Origin: Verrucomicrobiota bacterium
Lineage (GTDB): Bacteria > Chlamydiota > Chlamydiia > Chlamydiales > Rhabdochlamydiaceae
Assembly (NCBI GenBank): GCA_018239715.1
Contig: JAFEGW010000009.1
Coordinates: forward strand, 90,802-154,801
Direction: 5' to 3'
Length of the DNA stretch: 64,000 nucleotides
A program made the translations under genes and the position numbers. The notes under the pieces are model-generated. The model did no database searches and was not told the origin of the DNA. It saw only the letters and a list, made by a program, of their open reading frames with translations. Shown here piece after piece: positions 34,763 to 43,486 of this stretch; the first letter of the stretch is position 1; every line of letters starts with the position of its first letter.

Positions 34763-36103
34763 TTAGGTCAATTCGAGAGGAAACAACGCTTTGAAATGAT
34801 CCAACGTCACTAAATGGTGGTTCTCCATGAGATAGACTTCATGGGGATGGATAATCTCGCAGAGGTTTTTGAGGCTTTCGCATTTGAGAACGACGAAATC
34901 CACTTCTGCAATCGAAGACAGGAGGGAGACAAATTCTTCATCGGGGTTTTCATCCCGGATATAGACGATGAGCTTGGTATCCCTTTCCCGTGACGAGAGT
35001 TGACGTATGCTGCGGAAAAGCGCGGTGGTGATTCCATGGGAGCTGTAGAGGCCCAGGACGCAATACCGTTTATTTTTGAGGGCTTCTTGGAGAGCAAAAA
35101 GGTGCTCTTCATCGAAGACTTTATTATCGACGTCGTATTCGAGAAGCCGCACAGCTAGATCGGAAAGGTTGATCCGCGCGCAGCCGAGCCTTTCAATGGC
35201 GATGCCGGCGGCAATATTGGCCAGCTGAGCGCCATATTTAATATCGAGATCATTACCCAGAGCTACGCTGACCATGGCCAGCACGGTGTCTCCAGCCCCT
35301 GTGACATCTTTTACTTCTTTGGAACGGACAGGAAAATCTTGCCGCTTGCCATCGCGCGTAAAAAGAGAAATTCCCGCTTCGGAACGAGTGATCATGAGCA
35401 TGTCGATGGTAACTTTTTTGAAGAGGACTTCAGCGACCTGCTCAAGAGAAGCTTCACGCGTCAGCTTGGCAGCATCATAGGCCTCTTGAAGGTTGGGCTT
35501 CAAAACCGTCGCCCCTTGGTATTTAGTGAAATCATCTCCTTTGGGATCGACAATCACAGGCATGTTGCGGGCTTTAGCCATCTCCATCACGCCCATGAGA
35601 AGAGAGCGGGATAAAAATCCTTTTCCATAGTCAGAGATCGCAATAATATCGACACCTTGAAGAAGCGCTGGGAGACGGTCGATGACTTCTTGCTCGATCT
35701 GTTCGGGAATCGGAGTGATATTTTCAAAATCGACTCTCAGCACTTGCTGGGCATCGGCAATCAGTCGATTTTTGACAGGGGTCTGAAACTGGTTTTGGAA
35801 AATGATGCCATCGGTGCTTACCCCTTCGCTCATCAAAGCTTGAACGATGCTTTTACCTGCGGCATCGTGGCCGACTCGTCCTACAGCCACTACGCTAGCC
35901 CCTAGAGAAATCAGGTTGAGGGCTACGTTGCCTGCTCCGCCGGGGAGGCTATCTTCCCGCAGCACTTGCAAAACAGAGACTGGAGCTTCAGGTGAAATAC
36001 GGCGGACTTTACCCGTTGTATACTTGTCATACATGAAATCTCCAATAACAAGGACACGGACAGGGCTTAAACGGCTGAAAATACCGCTGAGTTTTTTTAC
36101 CAT
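34763..36103 (-). CDS. hldE: Heptose-7-phosphate kinase with degenerate nucleotidyltransferase domain (HldE-like)
   Basis: 446 residues. The N-terminal ~330 residues are a PfkB/ribokinase-type kinase: VLVIGDFMYDKY, GGAGNVALNLISLGA, ISDYGKGFLS and the catalytic DVTGAGDTV. This phosphorylates D-glycero-beta-D-manno-heptose 7-phosphate for the LPS core. The C-terminal ~110 residues align in shape with the HldE cytidylyltransferase-like domain (IAEVDFVVLKCESLKNL), but the nucleotide-binding HxGH is missing: the equivalent position reads GLYSSHGITTAL. The second activity is therefore probably lost and a separate adenylyltransferase would be needed. Overlaps hldD by 7 bases. Confidence 0.85.
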   Translation of the reverse strand: MVKKLSGIFSRLSPVRVLVIGDFMYDKYTTGKVRRISPEAPVSVLQVLREDSLPGGAGNVALNLISLGASVVAVGRVGHDAAGKSIVQALMSEGVSTDGIIFQNQFQTPVKNRLIADAQQVLRVDFENITPIPEQIEQEVIDRLPALLQGVDIIAISDYGKGFLSRSLLMGVMEMAKARNMPVIVDPKGDDFTKYQGATVLKPNLQEAYDAAKLTREASLEQVAEVLFKKVTIDMLMITRSEAGISLFTRDGKRQDFPVRSKEVKDVTGAGDTVLAMVSVALGNDLDIKYGAQLANIAAGIAIERLGCARINLSDLAVRLLEYDVDNKVFDEEHLFALQEALKNKRYCVLGLYSSHGITTALFRSIRQLSSRERDTKLIVYIRDENPDEEFVSLLSSIAEVDFVVLKCESLKNLCEIIHPHEVYLMENHHLVTLDHFKALFPLELT

Positions 36104-37074
36104 CGTTGATCTAACAAGATATGGTTTTGAACATAGTCTTTGACTGCGTTTTCCGTATCATAGCGAAAAGAGAGTTCTTTGTCTTGGCTGTATTTTGCCA
36201 TCTCAGCACAGGTGTAGTTTTGATATTGACGGGCAAGGTCGGCAGGCATGTCGATATATTCGATATGGATAGGTTGATTCAAGGCTTTGAAGACGGCTGT
36301 CGCCAGCTGATTCCATGTGGTAGGCGAGCCCATCCCGATATTGAAAATTCCCCCTCGCTTGTCATGGAGAAACTCGCATGTCATCCGAACGGCGTCTTTG
36401 ACATAGATGAAATCGCGGCATTGACCTCCATCGGCAAATTTATCCGGCTCTGAAGATTTGAAAAGGCGGATCACTCCCTCTTTTTGGATGACAGGGACCA
36501 TTTTGAAGACCATGGACGCCATGCGGCCTTTATGCGCTTCATTAGGCCCGAAAACATTGAAATATTTGAGTCCTACGAGTTTATCCAGCACCCCTTCTTT
36601 TTTAGCCCAGAGGTCAAAAAGATGCTTCGATTTGCCGTAGAGGTTGAGAGGCTGAAGAGTCTCTAATAAATCGTGCTTATCGGAAAATCCCCGCGTCCCA
36701 TCTCCATATGTCGCGGCAGAAGAGGCATAGATAAAGCGTTGTCCGTATTTGAGCGCGTATTCTGCAAGGCGTCTTGTATAACGCGTATTATTCTCTAACA
36801 AATAATCTTCATTTTGTTCCAAGGTGTCGGAGCAAGCGCCTAAATGAATAAAAGCGTCAATTTCAGTTTCACGGCCTTGGAGCCAATCAAACAAAGACCG
36901 AATCGGGAGAAGCTGCCCATATCTTTTGGCTTGGAGATTTTTAATTTTGTCGGGATGGTCGAGTTCGTCGACAAGAATGAGATTTTGGCAGTACCCTAAA
37001 TCATTGAGGTAGCGGACCACTCCTGAACCAATCAGACCCGCGGCACCGGTGATGACAATCAATTTTTCGGTCAT
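36097..37074 (-). CDS. hldD: ADP-L-glycero-D-manno-heptose 6-epimerase
   Basis: 325-residue short-chain dehydrogenase/epimerase. The NAD(P) motif is ITGAAGLIGSGVVRYL; IYASSAATYGDGTRGFS and NLYGKSKHLFD give the Ser/Tyr/Lys catalytic set, and FNVFGPNEAHKGRMASMVFK is the block typical of HldD. It performs the last step of ADP-heptose synthesis and is the upstream partner of the overlapping hldE gene. Together they imply heptose in the lipopolysaccharide, unlike the truncated LPS of Chlamydiaceae. Confidence 0.94.
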   Translation of the reverse strand: MTEKLIVITGAAGLIGSGVVRYLNDLGYCQNLILVDELDHPDKIKNLQAKRYGQLLPIRSLFDWLQGRETEIDAFIHLGACSDTLEQNEDYLLENNTRYTRRLAEYALKYGQRFIYASSAATYGDGTRGFSDKHDLLETLQPLNLYGKSKHLFDLWAKKEGVLDKLVGLKYFNVFGPNEAHKGRMASMVFKMVPVIQKEGVIRLFKSSEPDKFADGGQCRDFIYVKDAVRMTCEFLHDKRGGIFNIGMGSPTTWNQLATAVFKALNQPIHIEYIDMPADLARQYQNYTCAEMAKYSQDKELSFRYDTENAVKDYVQNHILLDQRW

Positions 37075-37239
37075 AGATTTCGACTACGATATCAAAAACT
37101 GAGGGTTTTCTGCTATACAGAATCAAACTCAAAAATCATTAGTGATTTGTAATAATTCTTTTTCTCTATACTAATATTAAATTAATATAATTCACTAAAT
37201 AATCAATAAAACACAACATGATCAAAATTAACATGAAAA

Positions 37240-38592
37240 TTAAATCAATCTAGAAATTTGCCCAACAAGATAAAAAGGGATCGATACTAGTGTATATCGA
37301 ACATCATCCCCATTCTGATCTTTTACTTGAACTTCAGTTTTACTGGGAAAATCAGAATTTATACGTACTGCTAGAGAAAGCTTTTTTAATCCCATGAATA
37401 GGTGTAGGGATTTTAAGCTTCCAGTACTGCCCGCTTTGACTTCAATAGGCACAATGCGAGACCCTTGCTGAATGATATAATCAATTTCAGCAGAATTTTT
37501 TCCCTCACGAAGCCAGTAGTATAGCTCGGGTTCAATGTAGGATGCATTAATTGTTCTTAAAAATTGCCCTACTATTTGTTCTGCAACCCCACCGCTATTG
37601 ACAAGAGCAATTTCATTGACAGCTGTTATTTGATCTAATGTCAATCCTAGGGCAGCGCTACATAATCCGACATCTAAAAAAATAGATTTGAAAAATTTCT
37701 TATCTAATTCTGCTCCCAGCGGAATCCCATTCGCATGTGCACTCGTCACACGATGGCATACACGCGCTTTGCAGAGCAAATCTAAAGCCTGTTTCGCTAC
37801 TACCGATTTTACATCAGGATTAACCTTACTATAAATAAACTTCTCTCCAAGAAACTTCGGAACAGCTAGCAATATTTCATCCAATCGCTCCTTATCTATA
37901 CGACCACTATATTTGGCAAAATCATCTCTATAAGTCGTGATTAAGTTGCGATGGACCTGGCTTACTTTCGGTAAAGAACGATCGATAATCCATGTCTCAA
38001 CAGCTGCGGGCATCCCTCCAATCACAACATATTCTTTGACCAAAGACATAAGCCGATTATGAAGGGCCTCAGGAATCTCCTTATTCCACTCAAAAGCTTT
38101 CAAATAATCCAAAAGTCCTTCTTGGTTACTTGCTACTAAAAATTCCTCAAAGGAAAAAGGCTCCATATGCATATAGCCAATGCGCCCCACGGGCATGCTA
38201 AACGTATGTTTTTCTAAGACAAACTCTAAAAGCGAACCCGCTGCAATGACAGGCAGTTCGGGTAGATCTTCTGCAAACCAGCGCAGCTTCGCCAGAAGCT
38301 CTGGAATTGCTTGTATTTCATCTAAAAATAAGAGGCATTTTTTAGGTTCAACAACTTCACCAAGATAAGCTCCTAAATTCAGCAAAATTTGCTTAGGATC
38401 ATTGGATTTAAAAAAAGTTGCAAACTGAGGTTCTTTTTCAAGGTTTAGCTCGATCAAACGTTTGTTCTGTTGTTTTGCAAAATAACGAACTAGCCAGGTC
38501 TTGCCCGTCTGGCGTGCTCCTCGAATGACTAATGGGTGGCGATTTCGCGATTCCAACCAATCTTGCAAAAAAACCAAATATTTTCTTTTCAT
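37240..38592 (-). CDS. AAA ATPase with C-terminal DUF4143 domain
   Basis: 450 residues. The N-terminal AAA_14-type domain has Walker A IRGARQTGKTWLVRYF and Walker B CLLFLDEIQAIPELL. The C-terminal DUF4143 region includes EIDYIIQQGSRIVPIEVKAG, a PD-(D/E)xK-like Asp...Glu-x-Lys arrangement. This family is widespread, multicopy and often horizontally spread in environmental chlamydiae and other bacteria; its role is unknown, with toxin-antitoxin, defence or DNA-repair ideas unproven. It stands alone. Two copies of a 23-bp repeat lie just upstream of its start. Confidence 0.85.
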   Translation of the reverse strand: MKRKYLVFLQDWLESRNRHPLVIRGARQTGKTWLVRYFAKQQNKRLIELNLEKEPQFATFFKSNDPKQILLNLGAYLGEVVEPKKCLLFLDEIQAIPELLAKLRWFAEDLPELPVIAAGSLLEFVLEKHTFSMPVGRIGYMHMEPFSFEEFLVASNQEGLLDYLKAFEWNKEIPEALHNRLMSLVKEYVVIGGMPAAVETWIIDRSLPKVSQVHRNLITTYRDDFAKYSGRIDKERLDEILLAVPKFLGEKFIYSKVNPDVKSVVAKQALDLLCKARVCHRVTSAHANGIPLGAELDKKFFKSIFLDVGLCSAALGLTLDQITAVNEIALVNSGGVAEQIVGQFLRTINASYIEPELYYWLREGKNSAEIDYIIQQGSRIVPIEVKAGSTGSLKSLHLFMGLKKLSLAVRINSDFPSKTEVQVKDQNGDDVRYTLVSIPFYLVGQISRLI

Positions 38593-38628
38593 AACTTAAT
38601 ATTAACAAGTCATACGAATAAACTCAAC

Positions 38629-38684
38629 AAAACACCCCCCTGTTTTGTCGACCTAATAGCCAAAACACCCCCCTGTTTTGTCGA
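38629..38684. repeat. Two direct 23-bp repeats with C6-loop hairpins
   Basis: AAAACACCCCCCTGTTTTGT plus CGA occurs at 38629-38651 and exactly again at 38662-38684, a period of 33 bp (about three helical turns). Each copy is itself an inverted repeat, (A)CAAAACA - CCCCCC - TGTTTTG(T). They lie 37 to 92 bases upstream of the start of the AAA/DUF4143 ATPase, in its likely promoter, and could be operator sites. Confidence 0.6.
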
Positions 38685-38740
38685 GATAAATAGGGTGAAA
38701 AATTATATATAGCTTAGAATAAGAGTATTATGAAAATTTC

Positions 38741-38767
38741 CAGCAGTCTGCCTGATGCAGACTGCTG
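38741..38767 (-). terminator. Terminator of the rplY-rplI operon
   Basis: A perfect 11-bp stem, CAGCAGTCTGC (38741-38751) with GCAGACTGCTG (38757-38767), and a five-base loop lie 12 bases beyond the rplI stop. On the minus strand the stem is followed by GAAATTTTCAT, a weak U-tract. Confidence 0.65.
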
Positions 38768-38779
38768 AAATATTAAAAC

Positions 38780-39250
38780 TTAAGCCTTAGAAGACTGGGC
38801 TTGTTCTCCAATGATCTGGAGAGAATAGCCGCAAGTCACGCCTTCTTTAAGTTTGAGGGTCATCTGATGAACACCGACTTCTTTGATAGGCTTGTTAAGG
38901 CCGATATTGCGTCGGTCTACTTTGATGCCTTGTTTGGCGAAAAGCTCGATGATATCGGTAGGACCGACAGAGCCGTACATGTGTCCTTCGGGATCAACTT
39001 TGACAGTGATCTGGAGAACCATTCCTTCCAATTTCGCAGCATGCTCTTCCGCTTCCTTACGATCAACGGCAGCTTTCTTTGCACGCTCTTCGACCAGTTT
39101 GGCTTGCATACGGAGGGTATGAGCCGAGGCAGGAACGGCTTTTTGCTGAGGAAGGAGGTAATTCCGTGCGAAGCCGGGCTTAGCAGAGATCAGTTCGCCG
39201 CTGCGGCCGACATCTTCGACGTCATCGATGAGTAAATATTGTTGTTTCAT
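38780..39250 (-). CDS. rplI: 50S ribosomal protein L9
   Basis: 156 residues. The N-terminal RNA-binding lobe shows LLIDDVEDVGRSGELISAKPGFARNYLLP in shortened form, followed by the long connecting helix and the C-terminal lobe YGSVGPTDI...HQMTLKLKEGV. AAGGAG precedes the ATG. Last gene of the cluster tRNA-Gln, prs, rplY, pth, rpsF, rpsR, rplI, and followed by a hairpin terminator. Confidence 0.95.
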   Translation of the reverse strand: MKQQYLLIDDVEDVGRSGELISAKPGFARNYLLPQQKAVPASAHTLRMQAKLVEERAKKAAVDRKEAEEHAAKLEGMVLQITVKVDPEGHMYGSVGPTDIIELFAKQGIKVDRRNIGLNKPIKEVGVHQMTLKLKEGVTCGYSLQIIGEQAQSSKA

Positions 39251-39264
39251 GGGTCTTCTCCTTC

Positions 39265-39501
39265 TTAAATCTCTGATACAAACGGCACTAATGCCATATA
39301 ACGTGCGCGTTTGATCGCGTTGACCAGTTTGCGCTGGTTAGTTGCAGAAACGCCCGTGATGCGGCGAGGAAGAATTTTTCCGCGCTCGGTAATAAACCGA
39401 TACAAGGTATCCAAATCTTTATAGTCGATATGCTTGATGCCTGCAGCAGTAAAAGGGCAGCTTCTTTTCTTTTTAGGTCCAAAACCAAAAGGTGCTTCCA
39501 T
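39265..39501 (-). CDS. rpsR: 30S ribosomal protein S18
   Basis: 78 residues. The C-terminal part [20 protein letters not shown] is the diagnostic S18 signature. It binds S6 on the 30S platform, matching its position between rpsF and rplI. Spacing to both neighbours is short (8 and 14 bases), so all are cotranscribed. Confidence 0.95.
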   Translation of the reverse strand: MEAPFGFGPKKKRSCPFTAAGIKHIDYKDLDTLYRFITERGKILPRRITGVSATNQRKLVNAIKRARYMALVPFVSEI

Positions 39502-39509
39502 GTTGCCTC

Positions 39510-39848
39510 TTATTCAGGTAAGGGTTGAAATTCAATTTTTTCGGGAACTTGCTCTACTTGCAAGGTCATGAATCGAAGAATATCTTCGTTCAAGCGGTAT
39601 TCCCTCCAAAGCTTATCCATGATATCGGTAGGGATAGAAAAGTAGAGGACAAAGTAGTGTCCCTCACGTTTTTTATTGATCGGATAGGCCAATTTTTTCC
39701 GGCCTTGATCAAAAATTTTAAGCACTTCTCCACCTTTATCAGCGATGCTGGTCGTCACTTTATCCAAGAGCTTTTGCCTTGCATCGTCTGTGATACCGGT
39801 GTTGAAAATATACATCCCTTCGTAGAGATGATTTCTTTTTTTTGTCAT
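39510..39848 (-). CDS. rpsF: 30S ribosomal protein S6
   Basis: 112 residues. [40 protein letters not shown] and LRFMTLQ are typical S6 strands. The frame opens with a TTG at 39854 inside the pth stop; the ATG at 39848, with AAGGAG 10 bases upstream, is preferred and leaves two bases after pth. Confidence 0.94.
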   Translation of the reverse strand: MTKKRNHLYEGMYIFNTGITDDARQKLLDKVTTSIADKGGEVLKIFDQGRKKLAYPINKKREGHYFVLYFSIPTDIMDKLWREYRLNEDILRFMTLQVEQVPEKIEFQPLPE

Positions 39849-39850
39849 CT

Positions 39851-40489
39851 TCAAATAACTCCTTTTGTGTTCGCCTTTGTCATCGCCGTCTGAATGCCTT
39901 CTTGGATCCAGCAGTCTAAAACATCGGCAGCCTTCTCGAAGACCTGCGGCAGCAGGGCTTCTTCAGCCGTCTCAAATTTTCCTAGCACGTAATCAGCTAG
40001 CCCCCTACCACGTTGGGGGCCTTCGGGACTTCCGACGCCTAGACGCAGTCTAGGATAGGCAGAAGTTCCCAAATGCTCTTCAATACTCTTTAAACCGTTA
40101 TGGCCTCCGCTGCTCCCGCCTTCTTTCAGACGCAGATCCCCGACGGGGAAAGCGACGTCATCCACAATGACAATCACTTGCTCAAGAGCCACTTTATAAG
40201 CTTGGACGCATTCTCTCACGGCTTCACCACTGCTATTCATATAGGTGAGCGGGAGAACGAGTCCCACCGAGGCTCCTTTGACCGTGCCGTGACCCAGCTC
40301 TGCAGACATCCGAGCGGCTTTCCGAAGCTCGATCCCGTGTCTTTTCGCAAAATGGCGCACTGCGCGAAACCCGACATTATGTCTGGTTTTTTCATAAGAA
40401 GTTCCCGGATTTCCAAGTCCAATAATCAAATAATCTTTAGGTCGCGCTGCGTTTGGAGACGACAACAACGACTTCATCCATTTTAGCAA
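39851..40489 (-). CDS. pth: Peptidyl-tRNA hydrolase
   Basis: 212 residues as given from the ATG at 40489. Pth frees stalled peptidyl-tRNA. IIGLGNPGTSYEKTRHNVGF carries the catalytic His; LPLTYMNSSGEAV, IVDDVAFPVGDLRLK with the Asp, and GGSSGGHNGLKSI are all canonical. The first ~20 residues before the beta-strand are not typical and overlap the rplY 3' end by 53 bases; a TTG at 40429, just past the rplY stop, would give the usual Pth length. The true start is therefore open. Confidence 0.93.
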   Translation of the reverse strand: MLKWMKSLLSSPNAARPKDYLIIGLGNPGTSYEKTRHNVGFRAVRHFAKRHGIELRKAARMSAELGHGTVKGASVGLVLPLTYMNSSGEAVRECVQAYKVALEQVIVIVDDVAFPVGDLRLKEGGSSGGHNGLKSIEEHLGTSAYPRLRLGVGSPEGPQRGRGLADYVLGKFETAEEALLPQVFEKAADVLDCWIQEGIQTAMTKANTKGVI

Positions 40490-41003
40490 GGGGTTTTACT
40501 CCTTGAGGAATGTTAATATCCGACAGTTTTCTCGATTGTTTGATACCCAAATCTTTCACATCGACCTGAAATTCAGCAGGGATGTGTTTAGGCAGGCACT
40601 CGACTCTAACATGACGGATCACTTGTCTCAGGAAGCCCCCGAGTTTTATCCCCGTGCAGTCGGCAACGCCTACGCATTGGATAGGTACTTTCACGTTGAC
40701 AGTGACGTCTTCAAAAAGCTCTTCAAAGTCAATATGAGACACTAAATAGGTCGTCAATTGATATTGAATATCTTTAATGATGACTCTCTTGTTCTTCCCA
40801 TCCATATGGAGTTGAAAAACAGTCGTTCCCAAATGACCGGGTTTCATCTGTCTTAAAATCGCATTAAACTCCGCAGCATCCAAAGTCAATTGCTGATTAG
40901 GATGGCCTGCTGAGTAAAGGATGGCTGGAATTTTCCCTTCGCGCCGGATCTGCTTGGTGTCGCTTTTCTTTGTTGAAGCGCGCACATTTGCAGTCAATTT
41001 CAT
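40437..41003 (-). CDS. rplY: 50S ribosomal protein L25/Ctc (two-domain form)
   Basis: 188 residues, the long TL5/CTC type: an N-terminal 5S rRNA-binding domain (REGKIPAILYSAG, VIIKDIQYQ) and a C-terminal beta domain (VPIQCVGVADCTGIKLGG, IPAEFQVDVKDL). GGGAG precedes the ATG. Linkage prs-rplY-pth is common in bacteria. Confidence 0.93.
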   Translation of the reverse strand: MKLTANVRASTKKSDTKQIRREGKIPAILYSAGHPNQQLTLDAAEFNAILRQMKPGHLGTTVFQLHMDGKNKRVIIKDIQYQLTTYLVSHIDFEELFEDVTVNVKVPIQCVGVADCTGIKLGGFLRQVIRHVRVECLPKHIPAEFQVDVKDLGIKQSRKLSDINIPQGVKPLAKMDEVVVVVSKRSAT

Positions 41004-41076
41004 AATTTACTCCCGTTAAAAAAATAATCATTCTTTTGGCAAGACGCTTGTGGCGGTGAAATAGACCGATAAAAGT

Positions 41077-42021
41077 CTATTGAAAAAGAGAAGAGATTGA
41101 TTTTGCTCCAACCATCGAATCGATGGCCTTTGCAAACAATGGCGCGACGGTCACAGCTTCTATCTTCGGGTTAGACCCCTTTGGAAGAGGAACTGTATTC
41201 GTTACAAACATTTTCTCAATCGCACTTTCTTCAAACGCTGAACCTATCAACAATCCATGGGTGACAACTGCTCGTATGGCTTTTGCGCCAAACTTTTTGC
41301 ACACCCAGGAAGCTTTAGTCAACGTTTCACCTGTCGAGCAAATATCATCCACTAAGATGACGTTTTTTCCCTGAACGTCTCCGATCAGGGCACCTGCCTC
41401 GACACGTTTTGCTGTCACGCGTCGCTTATCGACAATCGCGTAGTCTACCTTCAAATTCCCAGCAAAATCTCTCGCTAAACGGATGCTGCCAATATCAGGC
41501 GCAACGACAACACTCTTGCTCCAACCTTCTTCTCGAGCCGCTTCTAACAGAAGAGGCCTTGCAAAGATGTTGTCGACAGGGATGTCGAAAAACCCTTGGA
41601 TCTGCTCTGCATGCAAATCCATGGTGAGAACACGGGCTACACCCGCTTTCTCTAGCATATCCGCGACGAGCTTTGCTGTGATCGGTACCCGCCCCCCTTG
41701 ATCATTCAGGTTCTTTCGATCCTGCCGTGCATACCCAAAATAAGGCACCACTGCGGTGATCGAACGGGCGGACGCGCGTTTCAAAGCGTCCACGATAATG
41801 AGCAATTCCATGAGATAGAGGTTAGGATGCCGTGCGATCGTTTGCAAAACGAAAACATCCCTTCCGCGGACATTCTCTAAAAGATGAACGCCTATCTCGT
41901 TATCTGGAAAAGTCTCAATTTGGATCTTTCCTAGCCGCATTTTGAGCTCTCGGGCGATCTGCGTGGCAAGCTCTGGATGAGAGGTCCCCGCAAAAAGCAC
42001 GAAAGATCGGTCTGCCGGCAT
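41077..42021 (-). CDS. prs: Ribose-phosphate pyrophosphokinase
   Basis: About 314 residues. It makes PRPP from ribose 5-phosphate and ATP for nucleotide and NAD synthesis. Motifs: FAGTSHPELATQIARELK at the N-terminus, the ATP flexible loop VVPYFGYARQDRK, MDLHAEQIQGFFDIPVD, and the PRPP-binding ILVDDICSTGETL. The frame opens with a GTG at 42030, but the ATG at 42021 has AAAGGG about 8 bases upstream. tRNA-Gln lies only 20 bases upstream on the same strand. As I recall Chlamydiaceae lack prs, so its presence fits a less host-dependent chlamydia. Confidence 0.94.
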   Translation of the reverse strand: MPADRSFVLFAGTSHPELATQIARELKMRLGKIQIETFPDNEIGVHLLENVRGRDVFVLQTIARHPNLYLMELLIIVDALKRASARSITAVVPYFGYARQDRKNLNDQGGRVPITAKLVADMLEKAGVARVLTMDLHAEQIQGFFDIPVDNIFARPLLLEAAREEGWSKSVVVAPDIGSIRLARDFAGNLKVDYAIVDKRRVTAKRVEAGALIGDVQGKNVILVDDICSTGETLTKASWVCKKFGAKAIRAVVTHGLLIGSAFEESAIEKMFVTNTVPLPKGSNPKIEAVTVAPLFAKAIDSMVGAKSISSLFQ

Positions 42022-42041
42022 AAAAAACACCCTTTAATATG

Positions 42042-42113
<72 letters not shown>

Positions 42114-42325
42114 GCCGCTCTCATAAACCTCACAGATGGAATCCATCTGCGATCTTTATCTAAAGACCGACAATCGTACTTGAGTCCTTTATTTTAATCA
42201 ACCTACAATGAGAATCTTACCATAACTCACTAAATGTCAAAAGCTTGTTTTTTAAAACAATTATTTAAATAAAACAATAAACTATTTATAATTATTTAAA
42301 GTAAATTAATTTAATAGGTGTTTAG
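42114..42325. other. Intergenic region with a small hairpin
   Basis: 212 bases between tRNA-Gln (leftward) and the CPBP protease gene (rightward). A perfect 7-bp hairpin, CAGATGG-AAT-CCATCTG, lies at 42133-42149, 20 bases upstream of the tRNA. The half nearest the CPBP gene is very AT-rich. No further gene seen. Confidence 0.5.
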
Positions 42326-42883
42326 ATGAGCATTAATTCATTAGATTTAAGAAATTCGCCCCTGATTGAGGTTTTGGCGAAGTCTACCGCAGCTGCAGGA
42401 ATCATGCTAGGAGCCTGTAACACGGTCGATGGGCTAGGAGCACAGATTTTTCGACATACAGGGCGTAGTTTAATGAACAGCACTCCACGACCTATCAGCA
42501 GAGGCATTCATCAATTTTTCGGCCAAACCCTTGCACCCATTAATCAATATTTTGAACGAAGAAATCCCTTGGTCGGAAGAATCATTGCAGCTCCTATTCT
42601 AGAAGAGCTGGTCTTCCGCGGCACCCAAACTTTATTATTACCTCATATCATGGGTCTAGTGAGCCGAATCGCTCTCTCTTCACTATTTTTTAATTTTGCT
42701 CATAATGAAGCCCAACCTGGAAAAAATCTGGTACTGTTATTTGTAGGTATTATTTTAGGGTGTCTTGCGGAGTGGAATGAAAGCATCCTCAGAGGCATCC
42801 TTACGGCAATCTTAGCTCATGCGATTTTTAATACCTTGATCACTTATATTTATGTTCAAATTTTGAAAATTGGAATTAAATAA
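42326..42883 (+). CDS. CPBP-family intramembrane metalloprotease
   Basis: 185 residues. The CAAX-protease/bacteriocin-processing motifs are present: ILEELVFRG with the paired Glu and Arg near 93-98, FFNFAHNEA (second His), and LAHAIFNTLI (third His with Asn). Two to four membrane helices, fewer than typical full-length members. Substrate unknown; in other bacteria these proteases mature prenylated or peptide substrates or confer immunity to bacteriocins. Followed by a small gene in the same direction. Confidence 0.75.
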   Translation: MSINSLDLRNSPLIEVLAKSTAAAGIMLGACNTVDGLGAQIFRHTGRSLMNSTPRPISRGIHQFFGQTLAPINQYFERRNPLVGRIIAAPILEELVFRGTQTLLLPHIMGLVSRIALSSLFFNFAHNEAQPGKNLVLLFVGIILGCLAEWNESILRGILTAILAHAIFNTLITYIYVQILKIGIK

Positions 42884-42918
42884 AAAACCAGCCATAATTG
42901 ATAGAAAATGAGGGATCG

Positions 42919-43317
42919 ATGGCAACAACAACTAGTTTAGTAAGTACTGTTACTCAAAAACTCATCGAACCTGCGTTGGAATTTACTCAACTTCAACCTC
43001 TTGCACGTAATTTAGGCTATGATATTACCGAAGCATTTCATGAAGGAGATTTTAAGAAGTTTGAGCAGCAACTCTTTCGCCGACATATCGCCCCTTTAAT
43101 TCAAAAATATGTCAATTCAGCTGAAGCTCAGCAACTCGATAGTCGAGCTTCTACACTCGATATTACCTCAACTTTTGAGCCTAAAGTCGAAGAACATCTA
43201 AGGAAAGTATGTAAAATTCTTTCGGGTCGTTGGGATGATTATGGACCGTCTGATTATACATTATGGAATTGGATCGTTACTTTTTACCCATTTAACCAGT
43301 GGTTTACAACAAAGTAG
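42919..43317 (+). CDS. Small hypothetical protein
   Basis: 132 residues, not recognised. It is Gln/Thr-rich at the N-terminus, helical in the middle (FKKFEQQLFRRHIAPLIQKY), and ends with an aromatic stretch, YTLWNWIVTFYPFNQWF. The frame is open from 42898, but the ATG at 42919 has GAGGG 4 bases upstream. Lies 35 bases after the CPBP protease gene and may be cotranscribed. Confidence 0.55.
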   Translation: MATTTSLVSTVTQKLIEPALEFTQLQPLARNLGYDITEAFHEGDFKKFEQQLFRRHIAPLIQKYVNSAEAQQLDSRASTLDITSTFEPKVEEHLRKVCKILSGRWDDYGPSDYTLWNWIVTFYPFNQWFTTK

Positions 43318-43436
43318 ACTTTAGAGAACACAATTCTCAAACCTCTTTCAAAGCTGCTTTCCACAAAAGTTTCATTTATTTAAACCTTTTAAACGCTTGC
43401 AAATTCTCTGTTAGTTTAAAGATTTGAAAAAACAAA

Positions 43437-43459
43437 AACCCGGCAAGATTTGCCGGGTT
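43437..43459 (-). terminator. Rho-independent terminator of the DUF2608 gene
   Basis: On the minus strand AACCCGGCAA-ATC-TTGCCGGGTT forms a 10-bp stem with a three-base loop, directly followed by TTTGTTTTTTC. It sits 27 bases after the stop at 43487. Confidence 0.85.
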
Positions 43460-43486
43460 ATGATGCTCTTAGAAATACGCTCAACT

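Noticed and set aside
38629..38684. Repeats considered as a CRISPR array
   Set aside because: Only two units, 10-base spacer, internal palindrome with C6 loop and no cas genes nearby.
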